The notes under the pieces are model-generated. The model was not told the origin of the DNA and did not search any database. It saw only the letters and a program-made list of their open reading frames with translations. Of a stretch of DNA of 19,749 nucleotides, positions 1 through 8,524 are shown piece by piece. The number at the start of each line of letters is the position of its first letter. The stretch's first letter is position 1. The stretch lies in assembly GCA_937895645.1 (NCBI GenBank), contig CALBKQ010000024.1, positions 1 through 19,749 on the forward strand. The letters are read 5' to 3'. The position numbers and the translations under genes are program-made. The stretch comes from an uncultured Clostridia bacterium (GTDB lineage: Bacteria; Bacillota; Clostridia; Oscillospirales; Acutalibacteraceae).

Positions 1-960
1 GGCGACGCAAAGCGTGAAACTGATACAATGCCACAGTGGGCAGGTTCATCATGGTATTTCTTAAGATACATTGACCCACATAACGATGAAGCCCTTGCAG
101 ATATGGATAAACTCAATTACTGGATGCCTGTTGACTGGTATAATGGTGGTATGGAACACGTTACACGTCACCTTATCTATTCTCGTTTCTGGCATAAATT
201 CCTTTATGACATTGGTGCAGTACCATGTGCAGAACCTTATGCAAAGAGAACTGCACAAGGTCTTATCTTAGGACCTGACGGAGTTAAGATGAGTAAATCT
301 CGTGGTAATGTTATCGACCCTAACGAGGTTGTTGAAGTATTTGGCGCAGACGTTCTTCGTACTTACGTACTCTTTATGGGTGACTATGAGCAGGCAGCAC
401 CTTGGTCAGAAAATTCAGTTAAGGGTTGTAAGAGATTTGTTGATAGAATTTGGAATCTTCAAGAAATCCTTGTAGATGGCGACGAATTTTCAAAAGAACT
501 TTCATCTTCTTTCCATAAGACAATTAAGAAAGTTACAGAAGATATTGAAGCTCTTAAATACAATACTGCAATTGCAGCACTTATGACACTTCTTAACGCT
601 ATTTATACAAAGGGTTCAATCAACCGTGCAGAACTCAAAGCACTTCTTCTCCTTGTTAACCCATTTGCTCCTCATGTTACAGAAGAAATGTGGGAAACTT
701 GTGGTTTCGGTAAAATGATTGCTGCTGACGGTGAATGGCCAACTTATGATGAGGCAAAATGCGTTGACGAAACAATTGAAATTGTTGTTCAGATTAATGG
801 TAAAATCCGTGCAAAACTCAATGTGCCTGCTGAAATCCAGCAGGCTGACGCAGTAGCAATGGCAAAAGCAGACGAGAAAGTTGCAGCAGAACTTGATGGT
901 AAGAATATTATCAAAGAAATCTATGTTAAAGGCAAACTCGTAAATATCGTTGCAAAATAA
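1..960 (+). CDS. leuS: Leucyl-tRNA synthetase, C-terminal part (5' end outside window)
   Basis: Class I aminoacyl-tRNA synthetase that charges tRNA-Leu in the cytoplasm. The frame is open from base 1 and begins with the typical LeuRS text RETDTMPQWAGSSWYFLRY, so the gene enters from the left and the ATG at 28 is internal. The KMSKS loop (GVKMSKSRGNV, bases about 280-310) closes the catalytic site. It is followed by the helical anticodon-binding domain (MWETCGFG region) and the small C-terminal domain ending in IYVKGKLVNIVAK. About 319 residues are visible of the usual 800 or so. The ATP-binding HIGH motif and the editing domain must lie upstream. A strong terminator follows directly, so this is the last gene of its transcript. 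Confidence 0.97.
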   Translation, partial: GDAKRETDTMPQWAGSSWYFLRYIDPHNDEALADMDKLNYWMPVDWYNGGMEHVTRHLIYSRFWHKFLYDIGAVPCAEPYAKRTAQGLILGPDGVKMSKSRGNVIDPNEVVEVFGADVLRTYVLFMGDYEQAAPWSENSVKGCKRFVDRIWNLQEILVDGDEFSKELSSSFHKTIKKVTEDIEALKYNTAIAALMTLLNAIYTKGSINRAELKALLLLVNPFAPHVTEEMWETCGFGKMIAADGEWPTYDEAKCVDETIEIVVQINGKIRAKLNVPAEIQQADAVAMAKADEKVAAELDGKNIIKEIYVKGKLVNIVAK

Positions 961-968
961 AAACATTA

Positions 969-1004
969 ACGGTGGTGGAGGGACTAACTCTACCACTGTT
1001 TTTT
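969..1004 (+). terminator. Intrinsic terminator after leuS
   Basis: A 12-bp stem pairs 969-980 with 988-999, counting two G-U pairs. The loop is 7 nt (GGACTAA) and a run of six T follows (999-1004). It lies 8 nt after the leuS stop. The SD (AGGTGA, 1005-1010) of the next gene begins immediately after the T-run, so the downstream gene either has a promoter hidden in this short gap or depends on readthrough. Confidence 0.9.
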
Positions 1005-1016
1005 AGGTGAAAAAAT

Positions 1017-1823
1017 ATGTTCATTTGTCCCATTTGCAAATCAAAATTGAATATTGATGATAAAACTTACCGTTGTGAAAATAATCACTCTTTTGATATT
1101 GCAAAACAAGGGTACGTGAACCTGTTACCTGTCAATAAAAAACATTCTGATAACCCCGGTGATTCAAAAGATATGGTTTTATCTCGCCGTACTTTTCTTG
1201 AAAGTGGCAATTACAACTGTTTTGCAGAAAAATTAATCGAGATAATCAATGCCATTTTTATCAATAGTCAAAAAATATCTATTTTAGATTGTGGTTGTGG
1301 TGAAGGGTATTACGATGGTTTTTTAGATAAGTTAAAATTTGACTATGATTTATATGGGTTTGATATTTCTAAAGAAGCAGTCCGTTTTGCATCAGCAAAA
1401 TATAAGAATGGTAACTTTGCAGTAGGTAGTTGTTTTAATATGCCTGTAGAAAGTGATTGCTTTGATTTGGCAATCAACATTTTTGCACCTATGGTTGAAA
1501 GCGAAACTGCAAGAGTGCTTAAAAAAGGCGGTTATTTAATATACGCAGTCCCTGGCAAAAATCACCTTATGGGGCTTAAAAATCTGCTTTATGAAAACAC
1601 TTATGAAAATGAAGAAAAGCACACAGAATACAATGGCTTTGAGTTTATAGGCAGAGAAACAGTAAAGAGTGAAATAACTCTTGATGGCGAAATGGGTGTA
1701 AATCTTTTCAAAATGACACCATATTACTTCAAAACAGAACTTGGTGCAGAAGAAAAAATCCGTAAAAGTGGCGGATTTACAACAGAAATCCATTTTGATT
1801 TTCTTGTTTACAGAAAGATATGA
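1017..1823 (+). CDS. rlmA: RlmA-type 23S rRNA (guanine-N1) methyltransferase
   Basis: Predicted SAM-dependent methyltransferase of the RlmA/TlrB family, which methylates N1 of G745 or G748 in helix 35 of 23S rRNA. Gram-positive members usually act on G748. The N-terminus carries a four-ligand zinc finger (CPIC at residues 4-7, then CENNH with Cys20 and His24) followed by the family text FDIAKQGYVNLLP. The SAM-binding motif I is ILDCGCGEGYYDG near residue 90. At 268 residues it has the normal family length. The start is set by AGGTGA at 1005-1010, six bases before ATG. It is the first gene of a nine-gene + strand run. Position-specific activity cannot be told from sequence alone. Confidence 0.9.
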   Translation: MFICPICKSKLNIDDKTYRCENNHSFDIAKQGYVNLLPVNKKHSDNPGDSKDMVLSRRTFLESGNYNCFAEKLIEIINAIFINSQKISILDCGCGEGYYDGFLDKLKFDYDLYGFDISKEAVRFASAKYKNGNFAVGSCFNMPVESDCFDLAINIFAPMVESETARVLKKGGYLIYAVPGKNHLMGLKNLLYENTYENEEKHTEYNGFEFIGRETVKSEITLDGEMGVNLFKMTPYYFKTELGAEEKIRKSGGFTTEIHFDFLVYRKI

Positions 1824-1863
1824 TATGTGCTAAAATGAATTTATAAAATTTCGGGGTGATGTA

Positions 1864-2472
1864 ATGAAAATCATTGATATTTCAAAAGATATTATGACTT
1901 GCGAGGTTTACCCGGGCGACCCAACTCCAAGTATTGAAAAAGTAAAAACGATTAGCGATATCAACGCATACAATTTAAGTAAAATCAATATGTGCCTTCA
2001 TAACGGAACACATATGGACGCACCTTTGCATTTTTTACCTAATGGTAGTGACATTACAGAGTTTAACCCTGAAGTGTTTTTAGGACCTTGCGTAGTTGTT
2101 GAGGTTAATGAAGAGTTTATAACAGGTGCATTTGTTGAGGAATATTTCCCAAGAAATGCAACGAGAATACTTATAAAAAGTCACGGTAAATCAGTACTTC
2201 ACGAATCTGCTGCGTCAGAGCTTTCACATATGGGTTATGTGCTTGTGGGTACAGACGGAATGACTGTTGAGCCTGAGGGAAGTGATGGAAGAACACACCG
2301 TATGTTTATGGTTGATAATATTGCACTTCTTGAAAATCTTGATTTAGAAAATGTAGAGCCTGGCAAATACTTTTTAGTAGCTGCTCCCGTTAAAATAAGT
2401 GGTGCAGAAGCTTCTCCTGTAAGAGCAATGCTTGTGTCGGATTTCATTTTCTGGAGTGGCGAACAAAAATAA
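1864..2472 (+). CDS. Cyclase family / kynurenine formamidase-like metal hydrolase
   Basis: Putative_cyclase (PF04199) family, which includes KynB-type arylformamidases and other metal-dependent amidohydrolases. The metal-binding signature HNGTHMDAPLHF (residues about 46-57) is intact, and so is the N-terminal IIDISKDI...YPGDPTP segment typical of the family. At 202 residues the length is normal. A GGGGTGATGTA sequence just before the ATG supplies the SD. No tryptophan- or kynurenine-pathway gene is nearby, so calling it kynB would be over-reach. Many Firmicutes homologues have unknown substrates. It sits 40 bp after rlmA and 41 bp before the chromate-transporter pair, probably in one transcript. 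Confidence 0.85.
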   Translation: MKIIDISKDIMTCEVYPGDPTPSIEKVKTISDINAYNLSKINMCLHNGTHMDAPLHFLPNGSDITEFNPEVFLGPCVVVEVNEEFITGAFVEEYFPRNATRILIKSHGKSVLHESAASELSHMGYVLVGTDGMTVEPEGSDGRTHRMFMVDNIALLENLDLENVEPGKYFLVAAPVKISGAEASPVRAMLVSDFIFWSGEQK

Positions 2473-2513
2473 GTTAAAAATTATCTAAAACATAAAACAA
2501 TGAGGAAAACATA

Positions 2514-3062
2514 ATGGTTAAAAAATTACTAAGTTTGTTTTTGACCTTCGCAAAAATAGGCAGCATCACTTTTGGCGGAGGACTTACAATGTTGCCACTG
2601 CTTACAAGAGAAATAGTACAGAAGAAAAAATGGGCAACTGAAGAAGAACTTTTAGATTACTATGCAGTTGGCCAATGTACGCCTGGTATTATTGCAGTAA
2701 ATACTGCTACTTTTATCGGGTATTATCAGGCAGGTGCGCTCGGTGGAATTTTTGCAACACTTGGTATGGTTGCACCGTCTATCGTAATTATCACAATCGT
2801 GGCATCTGTTTTGCAGTCGTTTATGGATTATCCAATAGTTGCATCTGCACTTACAGGCATTAACGCTATTGTTTGTGCACTTCTTTCACATACCGTAATT
2901 ACACTTGGCAAAAAAAGCCTTGTAAATGTAATGTCAGTTGTGCTTTTCATAATAGGACTTGTTGCTTGTTTTGTGTTTGATATTACACCAATTTTACTTG
3001 TTATTTTCGGCGGTATTGTCGGTGTTGTTTATAATAAAATCAAGGGGGATAAAGCTATATGA
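2514..3062 (+). CDS. chrA: Chromate transporter family protein, first half of a short-CHR pair
   Basis: Integral membrane protein of the CHR (chromate ion transporter) family. At 182 residues it is a short-chain, one-domain member; such proteins are usually encoded in pairs that together resemble one long ChrA. The CHR signature FGGGLTMLPLLTREIV lies near residues 20-35, followed by CTPGIIAVNTATFIGY, then several hydrophobic segments to the C-terminus. The SD GAGG lies 8 nt before ATG. Its stop overlaps the start of the next gene by four bases (ATGA, 3059-3062), implying coupled translation. The physiological substrate in anaerobic gut-type Clostridia is unknown and need not be chromate. Confidence 0.9.
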   Translation: MVKKLLSLFLTFAKIGSITFGGGLTMLPLLTREIVQKKKWATEEELLDYYAVGQCTPGIIAVNTATFIGYYQAGALGGIFATLGMVAPSIVIITIVASVLQSFMDYPIVASALTGINAIVCALLSHTVITLGKKSLVNVMSVVLFIIGLVACFVFDITPILLVIFGGIVGVVYNKIKGDKAI

Positions 3063-3628
3063 CCTTCTTGAACTTGTTTTTTGAGTTTTTCAAAATTGGA
3101 CTTTTTGCCGTAGGTGGTGGACCTGCAACAATTCCTTTCTTGCAAGATTTGGCAAGAAGCGACTACGGTTGGTTTAATGAAGACCAGTTAGGCGTAATGG
3201 TTGCTGTTGCAGAAAGCACACCGGGACCTATTGGTGTAAATATGGCGACCTATGCAGGTTATAATGCAGGATTTGGTGAATTTGGCATTCTTGGTGGTGT
3301 TTTAGGTGGAATTACTGCCACAATGGGTCTTGTTACACCATCAGTTATCGTAATAATTTTAGTTGCAGGTTTCTTAAAAGCATTCAAAGAAAACGAATAT
3401 GTAAAAGGTGCATTTTCAGGTATCCGTCCTGTTGTTACTGCCCTTGTTTTATTTGCAGTCTTTGGTATTATCAAACCGATTTTCTATGTAAATGGTGAAT
3501 TCGTAATACCTGTAATTGCCATTTCGGTTGTAGTGTTCGGTCTTATGTTTATTAAAAAATTAAAGAAATTACACCCTGCGTTCTGGTTGGTTTTAGGGGC
3601 CGTCGCAGGTATATTATTAAAACTTTAA
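3059..3628 (+). CDS. chrA: Chromate transporter family protein, second half of a short-CHR pair
   Basis: Second single-domain CHR membrane protein (189 residues). It has its own signature AVGGGPATIPFLQDLA near residues 17-32 and STPGPIGVNMATYAGY near 53-68, then three to four hydrophobic helices. The two halves have diverged (GGGLTMLPLL versus GGGPATIPFL), as in other paired short CHR transporters, which are thought to form a heterodimer of antiparallel halves. The gene starts inside the stop of its partner, with GGGGG about 10 nt before ATG. The pair is flanked by a cyclase and an rRNA methyltransferase, which give no clue to the transported ion. Confidence 0.9.
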   Translation: MTFLNLFFEFFKIGLFAVGGGPATIPFLQDLARSDYGWFNEDQLGVMVAVAESTPGPIGVNMATYAGYNAGFGEFGILGGVLGGITATMGLVTPSVIVIILVAGFLKAFKENEYVKGAFSGIRPVVTALVLFAVFGIIKPIFYVNGEFVIPVIAISVVVFGLMFIKKLKKLHPAFWLVLGAVAGILLKL

Positions 3629-3640
3629 GGATTTGTTTGT

Positions 3641-4987
3641 ATGTCACTCCAAAAAAATCAAGATATACAACTGAATATTGAGGGCTATACTGCCGAGGGT
3701 AATGGTGTAGGGCATTATGATGGTCAAGCTGTGTTTGTTTCGGGTGCGGCTAAAGGTGACACTATAATTGCTCATATTATCAAGGCAAAAAAGACTTATG
3801 CTATCGGCATTATCAAGCAGATTTTGAAGAAATCCCAAGACAGAATAGATGTTGATTGCCCACATTTCCGCTCTTGTGGTGGGTGTGCATATCGTCATAT
3901 TTCTTATGATGCCGAAAAGCAACTCAAAAAGCAAAAAGTGGTTGATGCATTCACTCGCCTTGCTCATTTAGATGTAAAAGTGAATGATATTATCACTTGT
4001 AAAACCGAAAGATACAGAAACAAAGCACAATACCCCGTAGGATTTGAAAAGGGTATAGTTGCAGGTTTTTATGCTCAAAAAAGCCATAGAATAATAAATT
4101 CTTCCGACTGCATTTTACAACCTGAAGAATTTTCAAGAATTGTTGAAATTGTAAAAAACTGGATGACCGAATTCGGCATTTCGGCTTATGATTCGGTAAA
4201 TCATACGGGACTTATCCGTCATATCTACATAAGAAAAGCCTTTGTAACGGGGCAGATTATGGTGTGCCTTGTAATCAATGGGGATGAAATTCCAAAATCT
4301 CACGAATTAGTTGATGATTTATTAAAAATAAATGGATTAAAGTCTGTTGTAATCAATAAAAACACAGAAAAAACCAATGTGATTTTAGGTCTTGAATGTA
4401 AGATTCTTTGGGGTGCAGATTATATTGAAGATGTACTTTGTGGTGTGAAAATCCGACTTTCACCGCTTTCATTTTATCAGGTAAACCACGATTGCGCCGA
4501 ATTGTTATACAACAAAGCGAGTGAATATGTAGGCGCTAAGGGTAGTGAAACAGTCCTTGACCTTTATTGTGGTGCAGGAACAATCGGACTTTCAATGGCG
4601 AATAAGGTAAAAAAAGTAATCGGTGTTGAGATTATTCCCGAAGCTATTGAAGATGCTAAAGTCAACGCTAAAAACAATAATATTGAAAATTGTGAATTTT
4701 ACTGTGGCGACGCAAAAGATGCAGTGAAAATTCTTAAAGATAAGAATGTCGAGCCAGACGCAGTAATTCTAGACCCACCACGAAAAGGTTGTGACAGAGA
4801 AGTTTTAGAATATGTTGCAGAAATGAAACCAAAGAAAATTGTTTATGTTTCTTGTGATGTTTCAACCCAAGCACGAGATTGTGCAATTCTTAAGGAATTG
4901 GGCTACGAAACAAAAGAAGTAACACCAGTTGATATGTTCCCTCGCACAAGTCATACAGAATCAGTCGCACTTTTGATTAAAGCATAA
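3641..4987 (+). CDS. rlmD: 23S rRNA (uracil-C5) methyltransferase, RlmD/RlmCD type with TRAM domain
   Basis: SAM-dependent RNA m5U methyltransferase of the RumA family, acting on 23S rRNA (U1939 and, in some Firmicutes enzymes, U747). Domain order: N-terminal TRAM domain (about 5-60); iron-sulfur site with CPHFRSCGGC giving Cys73, Cys79 and Cys82 and a fourth Cys157 in NSSDCILQ; then the Rossmann methyltransferase with LDLYCGAGTIGLSMA, DPPRKGC, the catalytic-loop VYVSCDVSTQARD and C-terminal DMFPRTSHTESVALL. At 448 residues it is full length with all expected motifs. A second, shorter paralogue lies at 11864-13015 on the other strand. Which of the two acts on which uracil cannot be decided from the sequence. 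Confidence 0.92.
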   Translation: MSLQKNQDIQLNIEGYTAEGNGVGHYDGQAVFVSGAAKGDTIIAHIIKAKKTYAIGIIKQILKKSQDRIDVDCPHFRSCGGCAYRHISYDAEKQLKKQKVVDAFTRLAHLDVKVNDIITCKTERYRNKAQYPVGFEKGIVAGFYAQKSHRIINSSDCILQPEEFSRIVEIVKNWMTEFGISAYDSVNHTGLIRHIYIRKAFVTGQIMVCLVINGDEIPKSHELVDDLLKINGLKSVVINKNTEKTNVILGLECKILWGADYIEDVLCGVKIRLSPLSFYQVNHDCAELLYNKASEYVGAKGSETVLDLYCGAGTIGLSMANKVKKVIGVEIIPEAIEDAKVNAKNNNIENCEFYCGDAKDAVKILKDKNVEPDAVILDPPRKGCDREVLEYVAEMKPKKIVYVSCDVSTQARDCAILKELGYETKEVTPVDMFPRTSHTESVALLIKA

Positions 4988-5005
4988 AAATAGGGAGGAA
5001 TAAAT

Positions 5006-6463
5006 ATGGCAGTTGCTTCATTAGTTAAAAAGGTTTTTGCAACCAAAGATGGTTGGACAACCGAGCCCGTTGAAAGAATGAGTTATTATTCATATTTTGC
5101 AGGTCAGAATATGATTTATACACTTTTTAATGTGTGCCTTACTACATATCTTTTGTTTTTGGGTGTTGACCCAATTAAGTCGGCAACAGTTATGCTTGTT
5201 GTTAAAGTATGGGATGCAGTTAATGACACACTTTTCGGCGTAATCTTTGACTCAATCAAGTTCAAAAGTGGCAAAAAATATCTACCTTGGATACGCGTTT
5301 CAACAATACTCATTCCAATTGCAACAATACTGACCTTTATTATTCCTTCTGGCTCTTCACAAACTGTAAAATTGGCTTGGTTTGCAGTTGCATATATTCT
5401 TTGGGACACAGCTTATACTCTTTGCGATGTGCCGATTTTTGGCGTACTTACTTCTATGAGCCAAAGCGTTGACGAAAGAAACAGTATTCAGTCATACAAG
5501 AGCATTTATACTTATATAGGCGTTGGTATTACATCTACATTATCAACTATTCTTGTTAGCGAAAAGGTTGGTATGAATTATGGTATGATATCAATAATTA
5601 TTTGTGTTATCGCATTTGCTTTAATGTCGCCTGCATCTTTCAAACTAAAAGAGCGATTTAGTACCGAAAGTGAAGAAACATTTACAATTAGAAAAATGTT
5701 CTCATATCTCGTAAAAAACAAGTACTTGTTTATATATTATTTAGGAATTTTCTTCTATTCATCACTCAGTATTGGCAACGCGTTTACACTTTATGTTTCA
5801 TATTATCTTTTCCACAGTGCATTGTTCTCAATAATTGTAGGTGCAGTGGGTACAATTCCACAACTTATAATTTCATTGTTGTTACCAAAACTTATACGCA
5901 GGTACGACAAAATGAAAGTAAATCGCGTGTGTTTGCTCATGTATGTAATAATCAGTTTTGTTATGTGGGCAATCGGCTATGACAATGCAGTTGTTTACAT
6001 AATTCTCTTTACTATACGCTCAGTTCCATTGGCGGTAGTCAGCCTTGAAATGTTTATGTTCACACCTGACTGTGCTGAATATGGATACTTTAAGAGTGGT
6101 ACAGAAGCAAAGGGCATTACCTTTGCAGTACAGACCTTTATGGCAAAACTTACAGGTTCAATTTCCGGCGCACTAGGTCTTTTTATACTCGGACTCCCAT
6201 CAGTAGGCTGGAAAGTAGTAGAAGTAGGTTCATTCCAGGAATTAGAGCAAAGCGGAGTAACACAAACACAACATGCTTTAGATATGCTTTGGTTAATCTT
6301 TATGCTTATTCCTGCAATAGGTGGACTTTTATCATATATTGTATGGTTGTTCTATGACCTTAAAGACAAAGATGTTCAGATTATGATTGACTGCAACACA
6401 GGTAAAATCACAAGAGAAGAAGCATTGAGCAAAATGTCAAAGACATACGATATTAAAGAGTAG
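5006..6463 (+). CDS. GPH-family MFS sugar:cation symporter (MelB-like)
   Basis: Cytoplasmic-membrane sugar symporter of the glycoside-pentoside-hexuronide:cation family (MFS_2). It is 485 residues with about twelve hydrophobic segments. The family hallmark after helix 4 is visible as YTLCDVPIFGVLTSMSQSVDERNSI, together with the N-terminal KVWDAVNDTLFGVIFD segment, where MelB-type proteins place cation-site aspartates. The C-terminal tail KITREEALSKM is common in Firmicutes members. The SD is AGGGAGGA. The sugar is unknown. The nearby GH35 beta-galactosidase on the opposite strand makes a galactoside conceivable, but the two genes are not co-transcribed. Confidence 0.9.
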   Translation: MAVASLVKKVFATKDGWTTEPVERMSYYSYFAGQNMIYTLFNVCLTTYLLFLGVDPIKSATVMLVVKVWDAVNDTLFGVIFDSIKFKSGKKYLPWIRVSTILIPIATILTFIIPSGSSQTVKLAWFAVAYILWDTAYTLCDVPIFGVLTSMSQSVDERNSIQSYKSIYTYIGVGITSTLSTILVSEKVGMNYGMISIIICVIAFALMSPASFKLKERFSTESEETFTIRKMFSYLVKNKYLFIYYLGIFFYSSLSIGNAFTLYVSYYLFHSALFSIIVGAVGTIPQLIISLLLPKLIRRYDKMKVNRVCLLMYVIISFVMWAIGYDNAVVYIILFTIRSVPLAVVSLEMFMFTPDCAEYGYFKSGTEAKGITFAVQTFMAKLTGSISGALGLFILGLPSVGWKVVEVGSFQELEQSGVTQTQHALDMLWLIFMLIPAIGGLLSYIVWLFYDLKDKDVQIMIDCNTGKITREEALSKMSKTYDIKE

Positions 6464-6472
6464 GGGTATTTT

Positions 6473-6961
6473 ATGAACGGAATGACAAGACGTGAACGTC
6501 AGGTTACTGACACAGACGAAATTATAAAAATTCTTGATAAATCTAAGATTTTGCATTTGGGTTTAGTTGATGGCGACGAGCCCTATGTTGTGCCAATGAA
6601 TTATGGCTATATAATGGAAGATGGCAAACTTACAATTTATCTTCACGGTGCAAAGCGTGGCAGAAAGCTTGACTTAATCCGAGCAAATCCAAAGGTTTTC
6701 TATGAAATGGATTGCGATATTGTGCCATTTGAGGGCGAAGTCGCTTGTAAATATGGTATTACTTATGCTAGTGTTATGGGCAGGGGAATTGCCGAAATTG
6801 TTGAAGATGTAGAAGAGAAAAAACTCGCCTTATCTGTGCTTATGAAAACACAAACAGGTAAAGATTTTGAGTTCGAAGACAAGATGACAACTATTGTAAG
6901 TATCATCAAAATCACAACACTTGAATATACTGCAAAGCACAGACCAGGACCAAAAAAGTAA
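6473..6961 (+). CDS. Pyridoxamine 5'-phosphate oxidase-like flavoprotein (NimA family)
   Basis: Small FMN-binding split-barrel protein of the Pyridox_ox_2 group, which contains Nim nitroimidazole-resistance proteins and many uncharacterised flavoproteins. It is 162 residues. The N-terminal MTRRERQVTDTDEIIKIL and the following ILHLGLVDGDEPYVVPMNYGY are typical, and so is the HGAKRGRKLDLIRANP stretch that contacts the cofactor. The ATG at 6473 is supported by AGGGG spaced about seven bases upstream; a second in-frame ATG lies three codons later. Drug resistance should not be assumed, because most chromosomal homologues are housekeeping proteins of unknown role. Confidence 0.88.
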   Translation: MNGMTRRERQVTDTDEIIKILDKSKILHLGLVDGDEPYVVPMNYGYIMEDGKLTIYLHGAKRGRKLDLIRANPKVFYEMDCDIVPFEGEVACKYGITYASVMGRGIAEIVEDVEEKKLALSVLMKTQTGKDFEFEDKMTTIVSIIKITTLEYTAKHRPGPKK

Positions 6962-6973
6962 GGAGAAAATGTG

Positions 6974-7900
6974 ATGCTGAAAATTCGTGAAACTCACAAA
7001 ATAAAATATGCTTTTCACGATATTGACGGCACTCATTCTTTAATTCGTGACTGGCCACCTGTTATGAGCATTTGCCTTTATGATGTAATAGCAAACGGTT
7101 TGCCAAATGATTTTGACAGTATTGAAAATCAAAATCGGCTCATTTCTCTTGCGGGGACAAAGAAACTCCCTGAAACTGACCAATTTTGTATTGAGTCTGC
7201 GGGGCTTTCGGCACTTACCCAAATGGAGTGGGCAATCCGTAGGTCAGTACAGGAGGGTAAAATAAATGTCAAATGCGATATGCAGACAAATTCTCAGATT
7301 ATTGAGAGAATTAACAACGGTATTGAGTATTATGACGACTTGCCGGAAACTTATGAAATGACCGAAATGTTAAAATCGCAAACTCCAAGGCTTTTCAAAC
7401 TTTATGAGGCAGTGCTCAACGGATTTTGTCGCGATAAAAACCTACAAAAAGCAAAAGAAAACCCCAATGAGTTCAGAATAAAAGGTTCAATAGAGTTTTT
7501 ACAATTCCTAAAAGATAATGGTGTCAAAAATTATTTTATAACGGGTGCTGTTGTGGAAAAAGGTATGGGAATGCACGAGGAAGTTGAAACGCTTGGCTAT
7601 AAAATCGGTAAAGGCGAGTTGGTTGAAGATATAATCGGTTCAACTTGGACGGGAAAAATGCCAAAAGATATGGTTATGCAAAAACTTCTTAAAGATTTAG
7701 GTGTAAAAGGCGAAAATGTGCTTGTAATAGGTGACGGTCGTGCCGAAATTCAAGCAGGAGTGCAAATGGGTGCATTTGTAGTTAGTAGACTTCCCGAAAA
7801 TGCAGATTTTCAACGAGAATTACACAAAAAACTCGGAACAAATATTATTATAAAAGATTTTTGTGATAAAGACTTTTTGTCGCTTTTTAAGGATGAATAA
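6974..7900 (+). CDS. HAD-superfamily phosphatase-like hydrolase with large cap
   Basis: Predicted cytoplasmic phosphohydrolase. HAD motif I is DIDGT (nucleophile aspartate near residue 18 in FHDIDGTHS), motif II is the ITGA after KNYF, the lysine motif is GKMPKDM, and motif IV appears as VLVIGDGRAEIQAG. About 150 residues between motifs I and II form a helical cap, making the protein (308 residues) longer than simple HAD phosphatases. AGGAG overlaps the previous stop. It lies eight bases from ATG 6974 but only five from an in-frame GTG at 6971, so ATG is preferred. The GmhA-like isomerase begins one base after the stop, suggesting a shared sugar-phosphate pathway. The substrate is unknown. 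Confidence 0.82.
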   Translation: MLKIRETHKIKYAFHDIDGTHSLIRDWPPVMSICLYDVIANGLPNDFDSIENQNRLISLAGTKKLPETDQFCIESAGLSALTQMEWAIRRSVQEGKINVKCDMQTNSQIIERINNGIEYYDDLPETYEMTEMLKSQTPRLFKLYEAVLNGFCRDKNLQKAKENPNEFRIKGSIEFLQFLKDNGVKNYFITGAVVEKGMGMHEEVETLGYKIGKGELVEDIIGSTWTGKMPKDMVMQKLLKDLGVKGENVLVIGDGRAEIQAGVQMGAFVVSRLPENADFQRELHKKLGTNIIIKDFCDKDFLSLFKDE

Positions 7901-7901
7901 T

Positions 7902-8489
7902 ATGGATTTGTTTGAACGATACCCGCAACTGAATATTTGTGCAAAAGATATTGAAAACGCTCTTGCACTTATGATTGATACATATAAAAATGGTAGCAAA
8001 ATCCTTGTTTGTGGTAATGGCGGAAGTGCAGCAGATGCTGACCATATTGTTGGTGAGCTTATGAAAGGATTTCTCAAATCAAGAAAAGTAACTGACGAGA
8101 GAATACCACAAGAATTAAGAGAAAAACTACAAGGTGCCTTGCCTGCGATTTCACTTTCTGCACACACTTCCCTTATGACTGCAACTATAAATGATAATGA
8201 TGCAGATATGATTTTCGCGCAACAAGTTTATGGGTATGCAAACGAAAATGACTTGTTGATAGCGATTTCGACATCAGGAAATTCAAAGAATGTTGTAAAT
8301 GCAGTAAAAGTTGCAAAAGCCCTTGGCGTAAAGGTTGTTGCCTTGACGGGCAAAACAGGTGGAGCATTAAAAAATATTGCAGATGTTACAATCTGTGCAC
8401 CATCTACAGAAACCTACAAAATACAGGAATATCACTTGCCAATATACCATTACTTATGTGTAAGTGTTGAAAATGAATTTTTTGAATAA
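7902..8489 (+). CDS. gmhA: SIS-domain sedoheptulose-7-phosphate isomerase-like protein (GmhA family)
   Basis: Predicted phosphosugar isomerase of the GmhA/DiaA-type SIS family (195 residues). It shows the phosphate-binding NGGSAADADHIVGELMKGF, the central STSGNS serine loop, and the C-terminal EYHLPIYHYLCV helix that carries catalytic residues in the family. GmhA makes D-glycero-heptose 7-phosphate, the first step to ADP- or GDP-heptose. An AAGGA at 7889-7893 is 8 nt from ATG 7902. The frame is open back to a GTG at 7863, but that start would overlap the HAD gene by 38 bases and has no SD. No heptose kinase or adenylyltransferase is in the window, so heptose synthesis is an inference. Confidence 0.87.
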   Translation: MDLFERYPQLNICAKDIENALALMIDTYKNGSKILVCGNGGSAADADHIVGELMKGFLKSRKVTDERIPQELREKLQGALPAISLSAHTSLMTATINDNDADMIFAQQVYGYANENDLLIAISTSGNSKNVVNAVKVAKALGVKVVALTGKTGGALKNIADVTICAPSTETYKIQEYHLPIYHYLCVSVENEFFE

Positions 8490-8493
8490 AATA

Positions 8494-8522
8494 AAAAAAC
8501 GGAGCACTTTGCTCCGTTTTTC
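8494..8522. terminator. Bidirectional terminator between gmhA and the GH35 gene
   Basis: A perfect 8-bp core stem pairs 8499-8506 with 8510-8517 around a CTT loop. An A-run (8494-8499) lies to the left and a T-run (8517-8521) to the right, so the hairpin reads as a terminator on both strands. It lies between two convergent genes, 4 nt after the gmhA stop and 3 nt before the stop of the opposite gene. Confidence 0.93.
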
Positions 8523-8524
8523 TT

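Noticed and set aside
28..960. Taking ATG 28 as the start of leuS
   Set aside because: The frame is open to base 1 and the residues before it (GDAKRETDT) are conserved LeuRS sequence, so the start lies outside the window.
616..996. 126-aa open frame on the - strand
   Set aside because: It is antisense to leuS and the terminator, with a Cys/Phe/Asn-rich composition and no SD.
3644..3967. 107-aa open frame on the - strand
   Set aside because: It is antisense to the TRAM and Fe-S part of the RlmD gene, whose motifs are all intact on the + strand.
7863..7901. GTG 7863 as the start of the GmhA-like gene
   Set aside because: It would overlap the HAD gene by 38 bases without an SD. ATG 7902 has AAGGA at ideal spacing and gives the normal family length.
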